DNA from: Leucobacter sp. wl10
GTDB taxonomy: Bacteria > Actinomycetota > Actinomycetes > Actinomycetales > Microbacteriaceae
Assembly (NCBI RefSeq): GCF_003569785.1
Contig: NZ_KZ984006.1
Location: forward strand, 1-64,000
Reading direction: 5' to 3'
Length of the DNA: 64,000 nucleotides
The notes below the pieces were generated by a model that saw nothing but the letters and a program-made list of their open reading frames with translations, made no database searches and was not told the origin of the DNA. Below are positions 8,854-17,384 of the stretch, one piece after another. Position 1 is the first letter of the stretch. Every line of letters starts with the position of its first letter. Made by a program: the position numbers and the translations under genes.

Positions 8854-10961
8854 GCGAGGAGTGCTGCGGCCCCGAAGAGCCCCGCAAGACCGTCACGCCG
8901 GTCAAGCGCCAACCGCTGAGCCGTCCGCTCGCCCCGAGCGACGACGCCTGCTGCGGCCCCGAACCGGTCGTCGGGGCGAGCACCCGCAGTGCCGACTCGC
9001 CCCGCCACGACGACGGCGACGCGTGCTGCGGCCCCGACGAGGCCACCCACGGCCACGACGAGGAGAAGGTGCGGCCGCCGCTGTGGCGCGACCCGGCCAT
9101 GCTCCCGTCGGCGATCTCGGGCGTCGCGCTCGCGCTCGGATACCTTTTCGATTGGACCGGGCTGGGGGTCCCCGCACTCATCGTGCAGTGGATCGCCCTC
9201 CTGGTCGGCGCGTACACCTTCGTCCCCAGCGCGATCCGCCGCTTGCTGCGCGGCCGGCTCGGCGTCGGCCTGCTCATGACGATCGGAGCGGTCGGCGGTG
9301 TGGCCCTCGGCTACGTCGGCGAAGCCGCGGCCCTCGCGTTCCTGTTCTCGCTGGCGGAGTCGCTCGAGCACCGGGCAATGGACCGGGCGAAGGAGGGCCT
9401 GCGGGCCCTCCTGTCGCTGATCCCTGAGACGGTGCGAGTGTCGCGTCTCAGCGGAGACGTCACGATCCCCGCCGCCGACGTGCGAGAGCTCGACATTCTC
9501 GTAGTCGGTGCCGGCGAACGCATCGCCACCGACGGCGTCGTCGTCGAGGGACGGTCGAGCATCGATACCTCCGCGGTCACCGGGGAGTCCATCCCTGTCG
9601 AGGTGGCCCCCGGCGACGAGGTGATCGCCGGTTCGGTCAACGGCTCGGCGACGCTCCGGATCGAGGCGACCGCCGACGGCCGCGACAACTCGCTCACGCA
9701 GATCGTCGCGCTGGTCGAGCAGGCCCATGCCCGCAAGGGCGAGCGGGCTCGCATGGCCGACCGGATCGCGCGTCCGCTCGTGCCCACCGTCCTTATCCTC
9801 GCCGGGCTGGTCGTGGTGTTCGGCTTCATCGTGGGCGATCCGGGCCTGTGGCTCGAGCGCGCGCTCGTGGTGCTGGTCGCCGCGTCGCCGTGCGCCCTGG
9901 CCATCGCGGTGCCCGTCACCGTGATCAGCGCCATCGGGGCCGCGTCGAAGTTCGGCGTCATCATCAAGTCGGGCGAGGCATTCGAACAGTTCGGGACCAT
10001 CCGCACGGTCGTGTTCGACAAGACCGGCACCCTGACGCGCAACGAGCCGCAGGTCGTCGACGTCGAGACGGCACCGGGACACTCCCGCGACGATGTGCTC
10101 GCCCTCGCGGCCTCACTGGAGGCGACCAGCGTGCACCCCCTCGCGGCGGCGATCACTGCTGCGGCGCCGCGCGCCGAGGCTGCGACCGACGTCGTCGAAG
10201 AGGCCGGTCACGGGCTCCACGGGCGCGTCGGCGCGGTGCGCGTGCGCGTCGGCAACGCGCGCTGGCTCGATCCCGAGATGCTGCGCGAACGCGCCGAGGC
10301 GATGGCCGGGCAGGGCATGACGGTCGTCGTCGTCGAGACGGACGGGCGGGTCGCCGGCCTCATCGGCGTGCGCGACGAGCTGCGCCCCGAGGCCGCGGAG
10401 ACCATCGCCATGCTGCACGAGCGGGGCATCCGCACGGTCATGCTGACGGGCGACAACGAGCTCACCGCCCGCGCCATCGCCGCCCAGGCCGGGATCACCG
10501 ATGTGCGCGCAGAGCAGCTCCCGAAGGATAAGGCCGACGCCATCGCGGCCCTGGTCGCCGAGGGTCCGACCGCCATGGTCGGCGACGGCATCAACGATGC
10601 GCCCGCGCTGGCCACCGCCACCGTCGGCATCGCGATGGGGCTCACGGGCTCCGCCGCCGCCATCGAGTCGGCCGACATCGCCTTCACCGGTCACGACCTC
10701 CGGCTGATCCCCGGTGCACTGGCCCACGCGCGCCGTGGTCGCCGCATCATGACCGTGAACATCGGGCTCGCCCTCGCGCTCATCATCGTGCTGTTCCCCA
10801 TCGCGCTGTTGGGCGTGCTGGGCCTGGCCGGCGTGGTGCTGGTGCACGAGATCGCCGAGGTGATCGTCATCCTCAACGGTGTGCGGGCCGCGCGTCGGCC
10901 GGCCTCCACGCGGCTGCCCGCGACGGCCGCGACTCCCGCCCCCGCGCTGGAGCGCGTCTGA
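8850..10961 (+). CDS. P1B-type heavy-metal-exporting ATPase
   Basis: 703 residues. The actuator TGES, the phosphorylated D390 in DKTGTLT, MLTGDNELTA and GDGINDAPAL are all present. The transmembrane metal motif is SPC (S346-C348), not the CPC of classical CadA, and the last helix pair has LVHEIAEV (H665), at the site where the P1B-4 group has HEGST. The N-terminus lacks a ferredoxin-like HMA domain and instead has three CCGP(E/D) motifs at C5-C6, C34-C35 and C59-C60, plus histidines near residue 70. It is co-transcribed with cmtR. Export of Cd, Pb, Zn or Co is plausible; the ion cannot be fixed from sequence. Confidence 0.88.
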   Translation: MSEECCGPEEPRKTVTPVKRQPLSRPLAPSDDACCGPEPVVGASTRSADSPRHDDGDACCGPDEATHGHDEEKVRPPLWRDPAMLPSAISGVALALGYLFDWTGLGVPALIVQWIALLVGAYTFVPSAIRRLLRGRLGVGLLMTIGAVGGVALGYVGEAAALAFLFSLAESLEHRAMDRAKEGLRALLSLIPETVRVSRLSGDVTIPAADVRELDILVVGAGERIATDGVVVEGRSSIDTSAVTGESIPVEVAPGDEVIAGSVNGSATLRIEATADGRDNSLTQIVALVEQAHARKGERARMADRIARPLVPTVLILAGLVVVFGFIVGDPGLWLERALVVLVAASPCALAIAVPVTVISAIGAASKFGVIIKSGEAFEQFGTIRTVVFDKTGTLTRNEPQVVDVETAPGHSRDDVLALAASLEATSVHPLAAAITAAAPRAEAATDVVEEAGHGLHGRVGAVRVRVGNARWLDPEMLRERAEAMAGQGMTVVVVETDGRVAGLIGVRDELRPEAAETIAMLHERGIRTVMLTGDNELTARAIAAQAGITDVRAEQLPKDKADAIAALVAEGPTAMVGDGINDAPALATATVGIAMGLTGSAAAIESADIAFTGHDLRLIPGALAHARRGRRIMTVNIGLALALIIVLFPIALLGVLGLAGVVLVHEIAEVIVILNGVRAARRPASTRLPATAATPAPALERV

Positions 10962-10992
10962 CCCACGCCATCGCGCACCCGGTGTGCCGAGC

Positions 10993-11028
10993 CGGAACGG
11001 CCCGCCCTCAAGGGGGCGGGCCGTTCCG
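10993..11028 (+). terminator. Strong hairpin after the metal ATPase gene
   Basis: A perfect 15-bp inverted repeat (CGGAACGGCCCGCCC and its complement) encloses a short loop 31 nt after the ATPase stop. There is no strong T-run, but the GC-rich stem is typical of actinobacterial terminators. Confidence 0.75.
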
Positions 11029-11070
11029 CGTATGGTAGAACGCCGCTGCGACGGTACTCGAACTCGACCC

Positions 11071-11107
11071 GCCATCCGGGCCGGTGCCGGCGGCTGGCCC
11101 GGATGGC
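11071..11107. repeat. 12-bp inverted repeat before the XRE remnant
   Basis: GCCATCCGGGCC at 11071-11082 is repeated inverted at 11096-11107 with a 13-bp loop. It overlaps the first codons of the remnant frame that follows, so it may be a second terminator or lie near the deletion junction. Confidence 0.45.
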
Positions 11108-11318
11108 GGCGGTGGTGTGCTTGAACCGCGTCCAGCATTTCGAGGGCGCGTTGAAGCACGGCAGCCCCAGCCAGGCCAGCCACGACGACTACACGCAGCG
11201 CCTCACGGCACTGAAAGAGCGCCAGCGGCTCATCCAAGAGCGCGGCGTGCAGATCGATCCGACCGGGCGCGTGTTCGACGCCGCCGACTATGCGGGCCGG
11301 TTCGGCTCTGCCGAGTAG
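11103..11318 (+). pseudogene. C-terminal remnant of an XRE-type element regulator
   Basis: 71 codons match only the C-terminal third of the XRE protein at 24007-24660. The shared pattern is VxCxxRxxHxE near the start and RERGVQLDPEGRVFNAADY near the end, which here reads QERGVQIDPTGRVFDAADY. The helix-turn-helix part is absent. In the intact element this gene directly precedes the integrase, and here it directly precedes the integrase pseudogene, so the order is preserved despite decay. Confidence 0.75.
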
Positions 11319-11347
11319 CCGACAGTGCCAAGGGCAAGGGAACCGGA

Positions 11348-12076
11348 GCCGCGATCGAGGACGGCTTCCTCACCACCAACCCCGCGAAGCGGAAGGCGGC
11401 GAAAGCGGCGACCGCAAGCCGGATGCGGGCGGAGAAGGCGGAGCTGGTGACCTGGACGGCCGATCAGCTCGCCGCGTTCCTCGCGTGGGAACGTGACGAG
11501 AAGCAGGACGAGCTGTTCGCCCTGTGATGGCTGATCGCCAACACGGGAATGCGGCGCAGCGAAGCCCTCGCGCTCAGATGGAACGACCTCAACACCAAAA
11601 CCGGCAGGATCAGCATCCGGCGAGCGGTGAACACCGAGGACTGGACGACCACCAAGACCACCAAGACGGGCAACGCCCGCGTCAGCGACGTCGACGCCGC
11701 GACCCTCAAAGCGCTCACCGCCTACAAGGTGACCCGCGCCGAACTGTCGTTCGAGCTGGCGAGGGCCGACGCCTACATCTTCGGCGACGATGACGGCGAG
11801 CTCCGTTCGCCCGACGCGATGACGAGTCGCTGGGATCGCCGCCTCAAATGGGCCGTCAAGGTCAAGAGGTTCGAGCACCTGCCCCGCGTCACCCTCAAAG
11901 GACTCCGGCACACGCACGCGACGATCCTCATGGAACTCGGCGTGCCGCCCAAAGTCGTGCAGGAACGCCTCGGGCATTCCACCATCACCACGACCATGAA
12001 CATCTACAGCCACGTCACCCCGACAATGCAGAAGAACGCCGTCAGCCAGTTCGCAGGCCGCCTCGCCGGAACCTGA
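11348..12076 (+). pseudogene. Broken tyrosine integrase
   Basis: The frame starts abruptly at AAIEDGFLTTNPAKR, equivalent to AAIDDGHLTVNPAKK in the intact integrase, so the N-terminal arm-binding and SAM-like core-binding domains are gone. A TGA at 11525-11527 interrupts the same frame between ELFAL and WLIANTGMRRSEAL. The intact copy has TGG CGT here where this copy has TGA TGG. The catalytic domain downstream looks complete: R in TGMRRSEA, HxxR in GLRHTHAT, GHSTITTT and tyrosine in MNIYSHV. Recent inactivation by deletion plus a nonsense codon is inferred. Confidence 0.88.
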
Positions 12077-12185
12077 ACCCCGCGATGGGGCGAACAAGGG
12101 TGTTTGCTCCATATCCCACCCCATGACAACGAAACAGCCCCTCACCTGGATCATGAAATCCCTGGTGATAGGCTACTTTCGTTCT

Positions 12186-12207
12186 GTGCGCGAGGGGGGA
12201 CTTGAAC
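12186..12207 (+). repeat. att repeat 2: copy of the tRNA-Leu 3' end
   Basis: 22 bp identical to 26004-26025 (gtgcgcga, six Gs, acttgaac). It follows the broken integrase and begins the 13.8-kb intact element. The 50 bases downstream share most positions with those after att repeat 1, including the stretch gagcgttctgccgc. Confidence 0.85.
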
Positions 12208-12395
12208 TGACCTCGACCCCCTCGCGTCGCGAATCTCGGTGGAGCGTTCTGCCGCATAAAATCAGCGGTCTACGACGCATGGCCTGTGGATAACTCCACT
12301 GCGATACCCTGACCTACAAGTTGCTTAGCACTTCTGCTAGCACTTTCGACACGTCGCTAGGACAGGCAAGCGGGCAACAGCAATCGGCACACTCG
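12208..12395. other. Left end of the mobilizable element
   Basis: Non-coding. The first 50 bases resemble those after att repeat 1. The arm-type repeat lies at 12323-12345. No open frame of note is present before the IclR stop. Confidence 0.55.
12323..12345 (+). repeat. Left arm-type repeat of the element
   Basis: GCTTAGCAC, 5 bp, CTAGCACTT. The same 9+5+9 arrangement, identical outside the 5-bp spacer, occurs at 25920-25942 beside the other att site. Each copy contains two direct TAGCAC repeats. The position 116 nt inside the att repeat fits an integrase arm-binding site; this is inferred. Confidence 0.6.
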
Positions 12396-13175
12396 TTACG
12401 TCGAATCGAGCTGATCCGCAATTCTTAGAAGGGGGCCGACGAGCCGGTCAAGATCCTCTTGCTGGATGGATCGCGTCGGCAAGCACAAGGTGACCGCCGC
12501 TATCGCGATGCCGCTTCGGTCGCGGATCGGGGCGGCGATGCACGAGAGGTTGCGCGCTGACTCCTGGGACTCGGTTGCGAACCCCTGCTGGCGCACAAGC
12601 TCGAGCTGCGTCAGCAGAACCTCCGGATCCGTGATCGTCGAACCGGTCATAGGGAAGAGCTCCCCCTCCTCGAGGAAAGCTCTCACCGTTTCGGCCTCGG
12701 AATGGGCGAGCAGAGCTTTGCCTGAAGCGGTTGCGTGCGCAGCCCGCTGACGTCCGATCTCACAGCTCAGGCGCACGGGCTGCGTCGACTCCACGAAAGC
12801 GATGAACGTGACCACGCCCTGCGAGTAGGTGCAGAGCTGAATCGTCTCGTCGTACTGGGCGACGAAGTCGGTCGCCAGTTCCATGAAGTCCGTTACGAGC
12901 TGGCTGCTGCCGAGCTGGGGCGCGTACTTGCTCACCCTCGATCCCAGCGAATAGCGCCGGGTCACGGGGTGGCGTTGCACCGCATCCTCGAGCTCGAGGG
13001 AGTTGAGGATGCGGTGCAGCGTCGATTTGGGAAGGGCCAGGGCAGAGTTGATCTCGGTCGCCGAGAGGTCGCGGTGCGCTTCGGCGAGGGCGTCGAGAAC
13101 GCTCAGCGCCATCCCCACGCTCGGGGAGACCGTTCCCACTCGCGCGGATTTCACGTTCGCATCGGCTCTCACCAT
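12396..13175 (-). CDS. IclR-family transcriptional regulator
   Basis: 259 residues from the ATG at 13175, preceded by GAGGAGGCGGACG; a GTG-started frame 27 nt further upstream lacks that support. The N-terminal winged helix includes LSATEINSALALPKSTLHRI, and a C-terminal IclR effector domain includes the RAAHATASGKALLA signature. It lies 72 nt downstream of the aldehyde dehydrogenase gene on the same strand, so it may be the last gene of the operon it regulates. The effector is unknown, probably a substrate or intermediate of the pathway. Confidence 0.9.
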   Translation of the reverse strand: MVRADANVKSARVGTVSPSVGMALSVLDALAEAHRDLSATEINSALALPKSTLHRILNSLELEDAVQRHPVTRRYSLGSRVSKYAPQLGSSQLVTDFMELATDFVAQYDETIQLCTYSQGVVTFIAFVESTQPVRLSCEIGRQRAAHATASGKALLAHSEAETVRAFLEEGELFPMTGSTITDPEVLLTQLELVRQQGFATESQESARNLSCIAAPIRDRSGIAIAAVTLCLPTRSIQQEDLDRLVGPLLRIADQLDST

Positions 13176-13247
13176 TCGTCCGCCTCCTCGAGTCGTGCAC
13201 ACGCCGCATCCCGGACCCTCTGTGTTTCTCAGATCTACTCAGGCGAG

Positions 13248-14714
13248 TCACCTGTTGAGGGCAACGTACTTCGTCTCAAGATACTCTTCGATCCCGAACG
13301 CTCCGCCCTCACGACCGAGGCCGGACGCTTTGATTCCGCCGAAGGGGGCTGCGGCATCGGAGACGAGGCCCCGGTTGACTCCGATCATGCCGGCTTCGAG
13401 CTCGCCGGCGGCCCAGAACGCCCGGTCGAGGCCCTGGGAGAACACGAATGCGACGAGTCCGAATGGAGTGTCGTTCGCCATCTCGATCGCCTGCTCATCG
13501 CTGTCGGCCACCGCGATGGTGGCGACCGGCCCGAAAATCTCCTCGCGCGAGATCTCGCTCCCCGGATCGACGCCGGTGAGCACGGTGGGCGGGTAGAAGC
13601 TGCCCGCACCAGCGGGCACGAAGCCCCCGACGCGCACGGTCGCGCCTCCTGCGACGGCATCGTCGACCAGTGTCGCGATACGATCCCGCTGTTTACCGTC
13701 GATGACCGGACCCACGTCCGTGCCGTCACCGCGGCCGTCACCCATACGAAGCGCTTCGACCCGCTGCACGAACGCCTCGGTGAACCGCTCGGCGACATCG
13801 CGATGCACGATGATGCGGTTCGCCGCGACGCAGGACTGGCCTCCGTTGCGGAACTTCGCGGTGATCGCCCCCTCCACGGCCGCTTCCACGTCGGCGTCGC
13901 TCAGCACGACGAAGGGTCCGTTTCCGCCCAGCTCCATCGAGCTGTTCTGCACGTGCTCGGCCGCCTGGGCGAGCAGCGTGGAGCCCACGCCCGTGGAGCC
14001 GGTGAAGGACACCTTGCGCAGCCGGGCATCAGACATCAAGCTCGACGAGATGACACTGGCACGATCGCTCGGGATCAGGTTCACGACACCGGCGGGTACT
14101 CCGGCCTCCTCGAGCGCCTCGACGAACAGCGCCATCGTGAGCGGGGTGAGCGCGGCCGGCTTGATGATGACCGGGCACCCCGCGGCGAGCGCGGCGCCGA
14201 CCTTGCGGGTGCCCATCGCAAGAGGGAAGTTCCACGGGGTGATCATGAGGCTCGGACCGACCGGCTCCCGCGTGACGATGATGTTGGTCTGCCCGGCCGG
14301 GTTCTGGCCGAAGGTGCCCTCGACGTGCGCCGCCTGCTCGGAGAACCAGCGCATGAACTCGTTGCCGTAGGCGACCTCACCGAGGCTCTCGCCGAGCGGC
14401 TTGCCCATTTCGGCGGTGAGCACCGCGGCGAACTCGTCGCTGCGCGACTGGATGATCTCGAAGGTGCGGCGTAGCAGCTCTGCGCGCTCTCGGGGCGAAG
14501 TCTTGCGCCAGCTCTTCTGCGCGCGATGGGCGGCGTCCAGCGCTCGCCGCGCGTCATCGGCGTTCGCAGCGGCAACCTCGGCGATCAGGCGCTCTGTCGC
14601 CGGATCGTAGACCGGGAATGTCGCGCCGGAAGCCGAGGGCTGCCACTCGCCGTCGATGAAGAGTCCGGTGCGCACCGCTGTTCCGTCCACTGCGACGGAT
14701 GAAAGATCGTTCAC
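13248..14714 (-). CDS. NAD(P)-dependent aldehyde dehydrogenase, succinate-semialdehyde type
   Basis: 488 residues, full length for the ALDH superfamily. Landmarks: ITPWNFPLAM, the FTGSTGVGS cofactor loop, the catalytic glutamate in MELGGNGPFVV and the nucleophilic cysteine in NGGQSCVAANR. The NGGQSC context and overall pattern resemble GabD-type succinate-semialdehyde dehydrogenases. It starts 2 nt after the Fae-like gene and is presumably co-transcribed with it and with the alcohol dehydrogenase. The likely role is to oxidise an aldehyde made in this pathway; the substrate is not known. Confidence 0.9.
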   Translation of the reverse strand: MNDLSSVAVDGTAVRTGLFIDGEWQPSASGATFPVYDPATERLIAEVAAANADDARRALDAAHRAQKSWRKTSPRERAELLRRTFEIIQSRSDEFAAVLTAEMGKPLGESLGEVAYGNEFMRWFSEQAAHVEGTFGQNPAGQTNIIVTREPVGPSLMITPWNFPLAMGTRKVGAALAAGCPVIIKPAALTPLTMALFVEALEEAGVPAGVVNLIPSDRASVISSSLMSDARLRKVSFTGSTGVGSTLLAQAAEHVQNSSMELGGNGPFVVLSDADVEAAVEGAITAKFRNGGQSCVAANRIIVHRDVAERFTEAFVQRVEALRMGDGRGDGTDVGPVIDGKQRDRIATLVDDAVAGGATVRVGGFVPAGAGSFYPPTVLTGVDPGSEISREEIFGPVATIAVADSDEQAIEMANDTPFGLVAFVFSQGLDRAFWAAGELEAGMIGVNRGLVSDAAAPFGGIKASGLGREGGAFGIEEYLETKYVALNR

Positions 14715-14716
14715 GG

Positions 14717-15253
14717 TTATGCTTCTCCTTCTGCTGTGCCGCGAGGGTCGAAGAACGGATTGTGGATCCCGTCGATGGCGGAGACGTTCTCGTGGGCGCG
14801 GTGCAAACCCTTGATGGCGCGCTCCAGTGCCTGGTAGACGGCCTCGTCGTTGCGCTCGAAGATGAGGCGCTCGTCATCCGCGGCAGGGTTCACCCACACC
14901 GCGCATACGAGCACCGATTCCTCGGCCTCCTCCCTCGAGAGCAGCCCGTCGGCGATCGCACGGGTCGCACCGCGGGCGACACCCGCCTGCACCGCGCCCC
15001 AGAGCAGATTGCCGTGGAAATCGTTCACGACCGCGGCCTTGTTGACGATGACCGTCGGGGGCACGATCGGGCGGTTCGGTTCGAGCACCGCCATGAACGG
15101 CGCGTGGCCGGCGCGGGGAGAGCCGAGGATCGAGGCCCAGATAGCCCCGAGCGCTTCGTTGGATCCGAGCATGACGTTGGTGTGCGCCGCGTTCGGGCCT
15201 AGGCTCACGAACGACTCGCCGATCCGGATCTTGCCGTCGAGTAGATTGATCAC
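14717..15253 (-). CDS. Formaldehyde-activating enzyme (Fae) homologue
   Basis: 178 residues. The pattern follows Fae: GESFVSLGPNAAHTNVMLGS with H24 aligned to the catalytic histidine, then AGHAPFMAVLEPN, PPTVIVNKAAV, WGAVQAGVARGATRAIADG and VWVNPAADD. Classical Fae condenses formaldehyde with tetrahydromethanopterin in methylotrophs and archaea. No other tetrahydromethanopterin gene is visible here, so the role may be formaldehyde binding, sensing or condensation with another cofactor. It is packed between the alcohol and aldehyde dehydrogenase genes with 2-nt gaps. Confidence 0.8.
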   Translation of the reverse strand: MINLLDGKIRIGESFVSLGPNAAHTNVMLGSNEALGAIWASILGSPRAGHAPFMAVLEPNRPIVPPTVIVNKAAVVNDFHGNLLWGAVQAGVARGATRAIADGLLSREEAEESVLVCAVWVNPAADDERLIFERNDEAVYQALERAIKGLHRAHENVSAIDGIHNPFFDPRGTAEGEA

Positions 15254-15255
15254 GG

Positions 15256-16377
15256 TTATTCCCCTCCATTCTCGGCGTCGAGCATGACGACGCCTCGGTT
15301 GAGCTTTCCGGCCTCGAGATCTTCGAAAGCCTCGTTGATCTGGGCCAGTTCGTAGTGCTTCGTGATCAGCCGATCGAGCGGGAGCCTGCCCTGTCGATAG
15401 AGCTCGGCGATGATCGGGATATCGCGGTGCGGGAGCGTCGAGCCGTAGAGGCTGCCCGTGATGACCTTCTCGTGCCGCACGAGGTCGGGGCCAGACACGG
15501 ACGGACGGGCATCGGGGGCGGGCACGCCGACGCAGACGATCGTGCCGCCCTTGACCGTCGCCCGGAAGGCTGTATCGAGGATTCCCGGGGCGCCGACGCC
15601 GTCGATCGCGAAGTCCGCCCCGAAGCCGTCGGTCAGCTCGAGCACACGGGCGACCACGTCGTCCTCGCTCGAGAGCGTGTGAGTGGCTCCGAAGCCGAGA
15701 GCCTCTTCGCGCTTGTGCGCAATGGGATCGACCACGATGATCTGCGCGGCACCCGACACAACGGCGCCCATGACCGCGCTGAGTCCCACGCCACCGGCGC
15801 CGAAGATGAGCGCGGTGCTGCCCGGGGTGATCCGGGCCCGGTTCACCGCGGCGCCGTAGCCGGTGAGCACGGCGCAGCCGATGAGGGCGGCGACGTCGAA
15901 CGGCACGCTCTCATCGATCCTGATCGCGCTGTTCTTCGGCACGACCGCGGCGTTCGCGAACGTCGAGATGAACGAGTACTGGTACACCTCCCGCCCGTTA
16001 TGACTGAGCCGGGTGGTCCCGTCGAGCAGTGTGCCCGCGAGCAGATATGGCGACGCGGCGGAGCAGAGCACCGGGCGCCCCGCCCGGCAGTGGCGGCAGA
16101 CATCGCAGCTCGGCATCCACGACAGTGCGACGTGGTCGCCCGGGGAGACGTGCGTCACGTTCTCACCCACCGAGAGCACGATACCCGCGCCTTCGTGTCC
16201 CAGCACCGCGGGCAACGGCGACGGGATGCGGCCGGTCCGGGTATGCGCGTCGGAGGCGCACACCCCCGTTGCACGGATATCGACCAGAACCTCGTCGGGT
16301 CCCGGATCCGCCAGTTCGAGTTCGGCGATCTCGAACGGGGCATTCTGTTCCTGCAGGAGGGCACCAGTAGTCTTCAT
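15256..16377 (-). CDS. Zinc-dependent MDR alcohol dehydrogenase, formaldehyde-dehydrogenase-like
   Basis: 373 residues. The catalytic zinc ligands are visible in GVCASDAHT and GHEGAG. Four structural-zinc cysteines lie in SCDVCRHCRAGRPVLC, and the Rossmann motif is FGAGGVGLSAV. The pattern resembles actinobacterial NDMA-dependent and mycothiol-dependent alcohol/formaldehyde dehydrogenases. Adjacent Fae-like and aldehyde dehydrogenase genes support a role in alcohol or formaldehyde oxidation. It lies 52 nt downstream of the binding-protein gene, in the same direction. Confidence 0.88.
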   Translation of the reverse strand: MKTTGALLQEQNAPFEIAELELADPGPDEVLVDIRATGVCASDAHTRTGRIPSPLPAVLGHEGAGIVLSVGENVTHVSPGDHVALSWMPSCDVCRHCRAGRPVLCSAASPYLLAGTLLDGTTRLSHNGREVYQYSFISTFANAAVVPKNSAIRIDESVPFDVAALIGCAVLTGYGAAVNRARITPGSTALIFGAGGVGLSAVMGAVVSGAAQIIVVDPIAHKREEALGFGATHTLSSEDDVVARVLELTDGFGADFAIDGVGAPGILDTAFRATVKGGTIVCVGVPAPDARPSVSGPDLVRHEKVITGSLYGSTLPHRDIPIIAELYRQGRLPLDRLITKHYELAQINEAFEDLEAGKLNRGVVMLDAENGGE

Positions 16378-16429
16378 CGATCCTCTTTCACATTCGTTTT
16401 TGTCGTCGGAGCCCGATCCCGGCCCGAGC

Positions 16430-17338
16430 CTAGGAGATCAGGCCCTTCTCCTGCAGGAACTCCTTCGCGACCTTCTCGGGATCCTGCTTGTCGCCGTCGA
16501 CCTGCCAGTTCAGCTCGCGCATGGTCTCCTCATCGAGCGCGTCCTCGAGGGGCGCGAGAAGGTCTGCGATGTCGGGGTGCGCGTCGAGCACCTCGCCGCG
16601 CACGATCGGGGCGACGTAGTAGGGGGGCCAGTAGCTCTTGTCGTCGTCGAGCACCACGAGATCCTGCGCGGCGATCTGGCCGTCGGTGCGGAAGCAGACC
16701 CCGCCGTCGGCGTCACCGTTCGCGATCGCCTGGTAGCCCAGGCCGATCGCGAACGCCTGCTCCGAGGCGAACTTGAGCCCGCCGTACTTGGCGCTCAAGC
16801 CGGGCAGCCCGTCCTCGCGGGCGATGAACTCCTGAGTGAGCGCCATGCGGAGCTTGCCGTTGTTAGCCGCGAGGTCGGAGATCGACTCGATGCCGTACTC
16901 CTCCGATGCCTCCTGAGTCACAGCGAGACACCAGGTGTTGTTGATCTTGTAGGGCTCGAGCCAGCGGATGTCCCACTTCTCGGCGAAGCCCTCCTTCACC
17001 GCCGCGTAGACCTCGTCCGCGTCGAAGAGCGGCTCCTCCGCGAGCTGAGTAGTGAGGCCGGTACCGGTGTACTCCGGGTAGATGTCGACCTTGCCCGACT
17101 CCATCGCGGCGAAGACCACCTGGGTGCCGCCGAGGTTCAGCGACTCCCTGACGTCATAGCCTCCCTCTTCGAGCAGAGCCGAGAACATTTCGGCGAGCAC
17201 GATGTTCTCGCTGAAGTCTTTCGAGCCGACGGTGATGGTGTCTCCGCCGGAGGATCCGCCGGAGCAGGAGGTCAGACCGGTGAGTGCCACGCCGGCCACG
17301 GCGGCGACGCTGAGGACGGCACGCAGTTTCTTACGCAT
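16430..17338 (-). CDS. Lipoprotein substrate-binding protein, OpuC/ProX type
   Basis: 302 residues from the ATG at 17338 (MRKKLRAVLSV). The lipoprotein signal peptide ends in the lipobox LTSC, and the mature chain begins SGGSSGGDTITVGSKDFSEN. The sequence VGSKDFSENIVLAEM, then YPEYTGTGL and TEEPLFD-like segments are typical of quaternary-amine (glycine betaine, choline, carnitine) binding proteins. It supplies the membrane-anchored receptor for the transporter encoded next to it. The exact ligand cannot be fixed without modelling the aromatic cage. Confidence 0.9.
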   Translation of the reverse strand: MRKKLRAVLSVAAVAGVALTGLTSCSGGSSGGDTITVGSKDFSENIVLAEMFSALLEEGGYDVRESLNLGGTQVVFAAMESGKVDIYPEYTGTGLTTQLAEEPLFDADEVYAAVKEGFAEKWDIRWLEPYKINNTWCLAVTQEASEEYGIESISDLAANNGKLRMALTQEFIAREDGLPGLSAKYGGLKFASEQAFAIGLGYQAIANGDADGGVCFRTDGQIAAQDLVVLDDDKSYWPPYYVAPIVRGEVLDAHPDIADLLAPLEDALDEETMRELNWQVDGDKQDPEKVAKEFLQEKGLIS

Positions 17339-17384
17339 ATTCGTTTCCTTTTCTTGTTCGGGATACCAACGTCGTTGGCGGTAT

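Larger units (their letters stand above)
8222..12207. mobile_element. Degenerate 4-kb island between att repeats 1 and 2
   Basis: The segment is bounded by two tRNA-Leu-derived repeats. It contains a CmtR-like regulator, a metal-transporting ATPase, the tail of an XRE regulator and a broken integrase that ends 109 nt before att repeat 2. The right-hand part has the same order as the intact element to its right (XRE protein, integrase, att), so it is inferred to be an older relative that lost its mobility genes by deletion while keeping its cargo. Confidence 0.7.

Noticed and set aside
8850..10961. Calling the first metal ATPase CadA
   Set aside because: It has SPC in place of CPC and lacks the N-terminal HMA domain, so a CadA symbol and a cadmium-only substrate are not justified.
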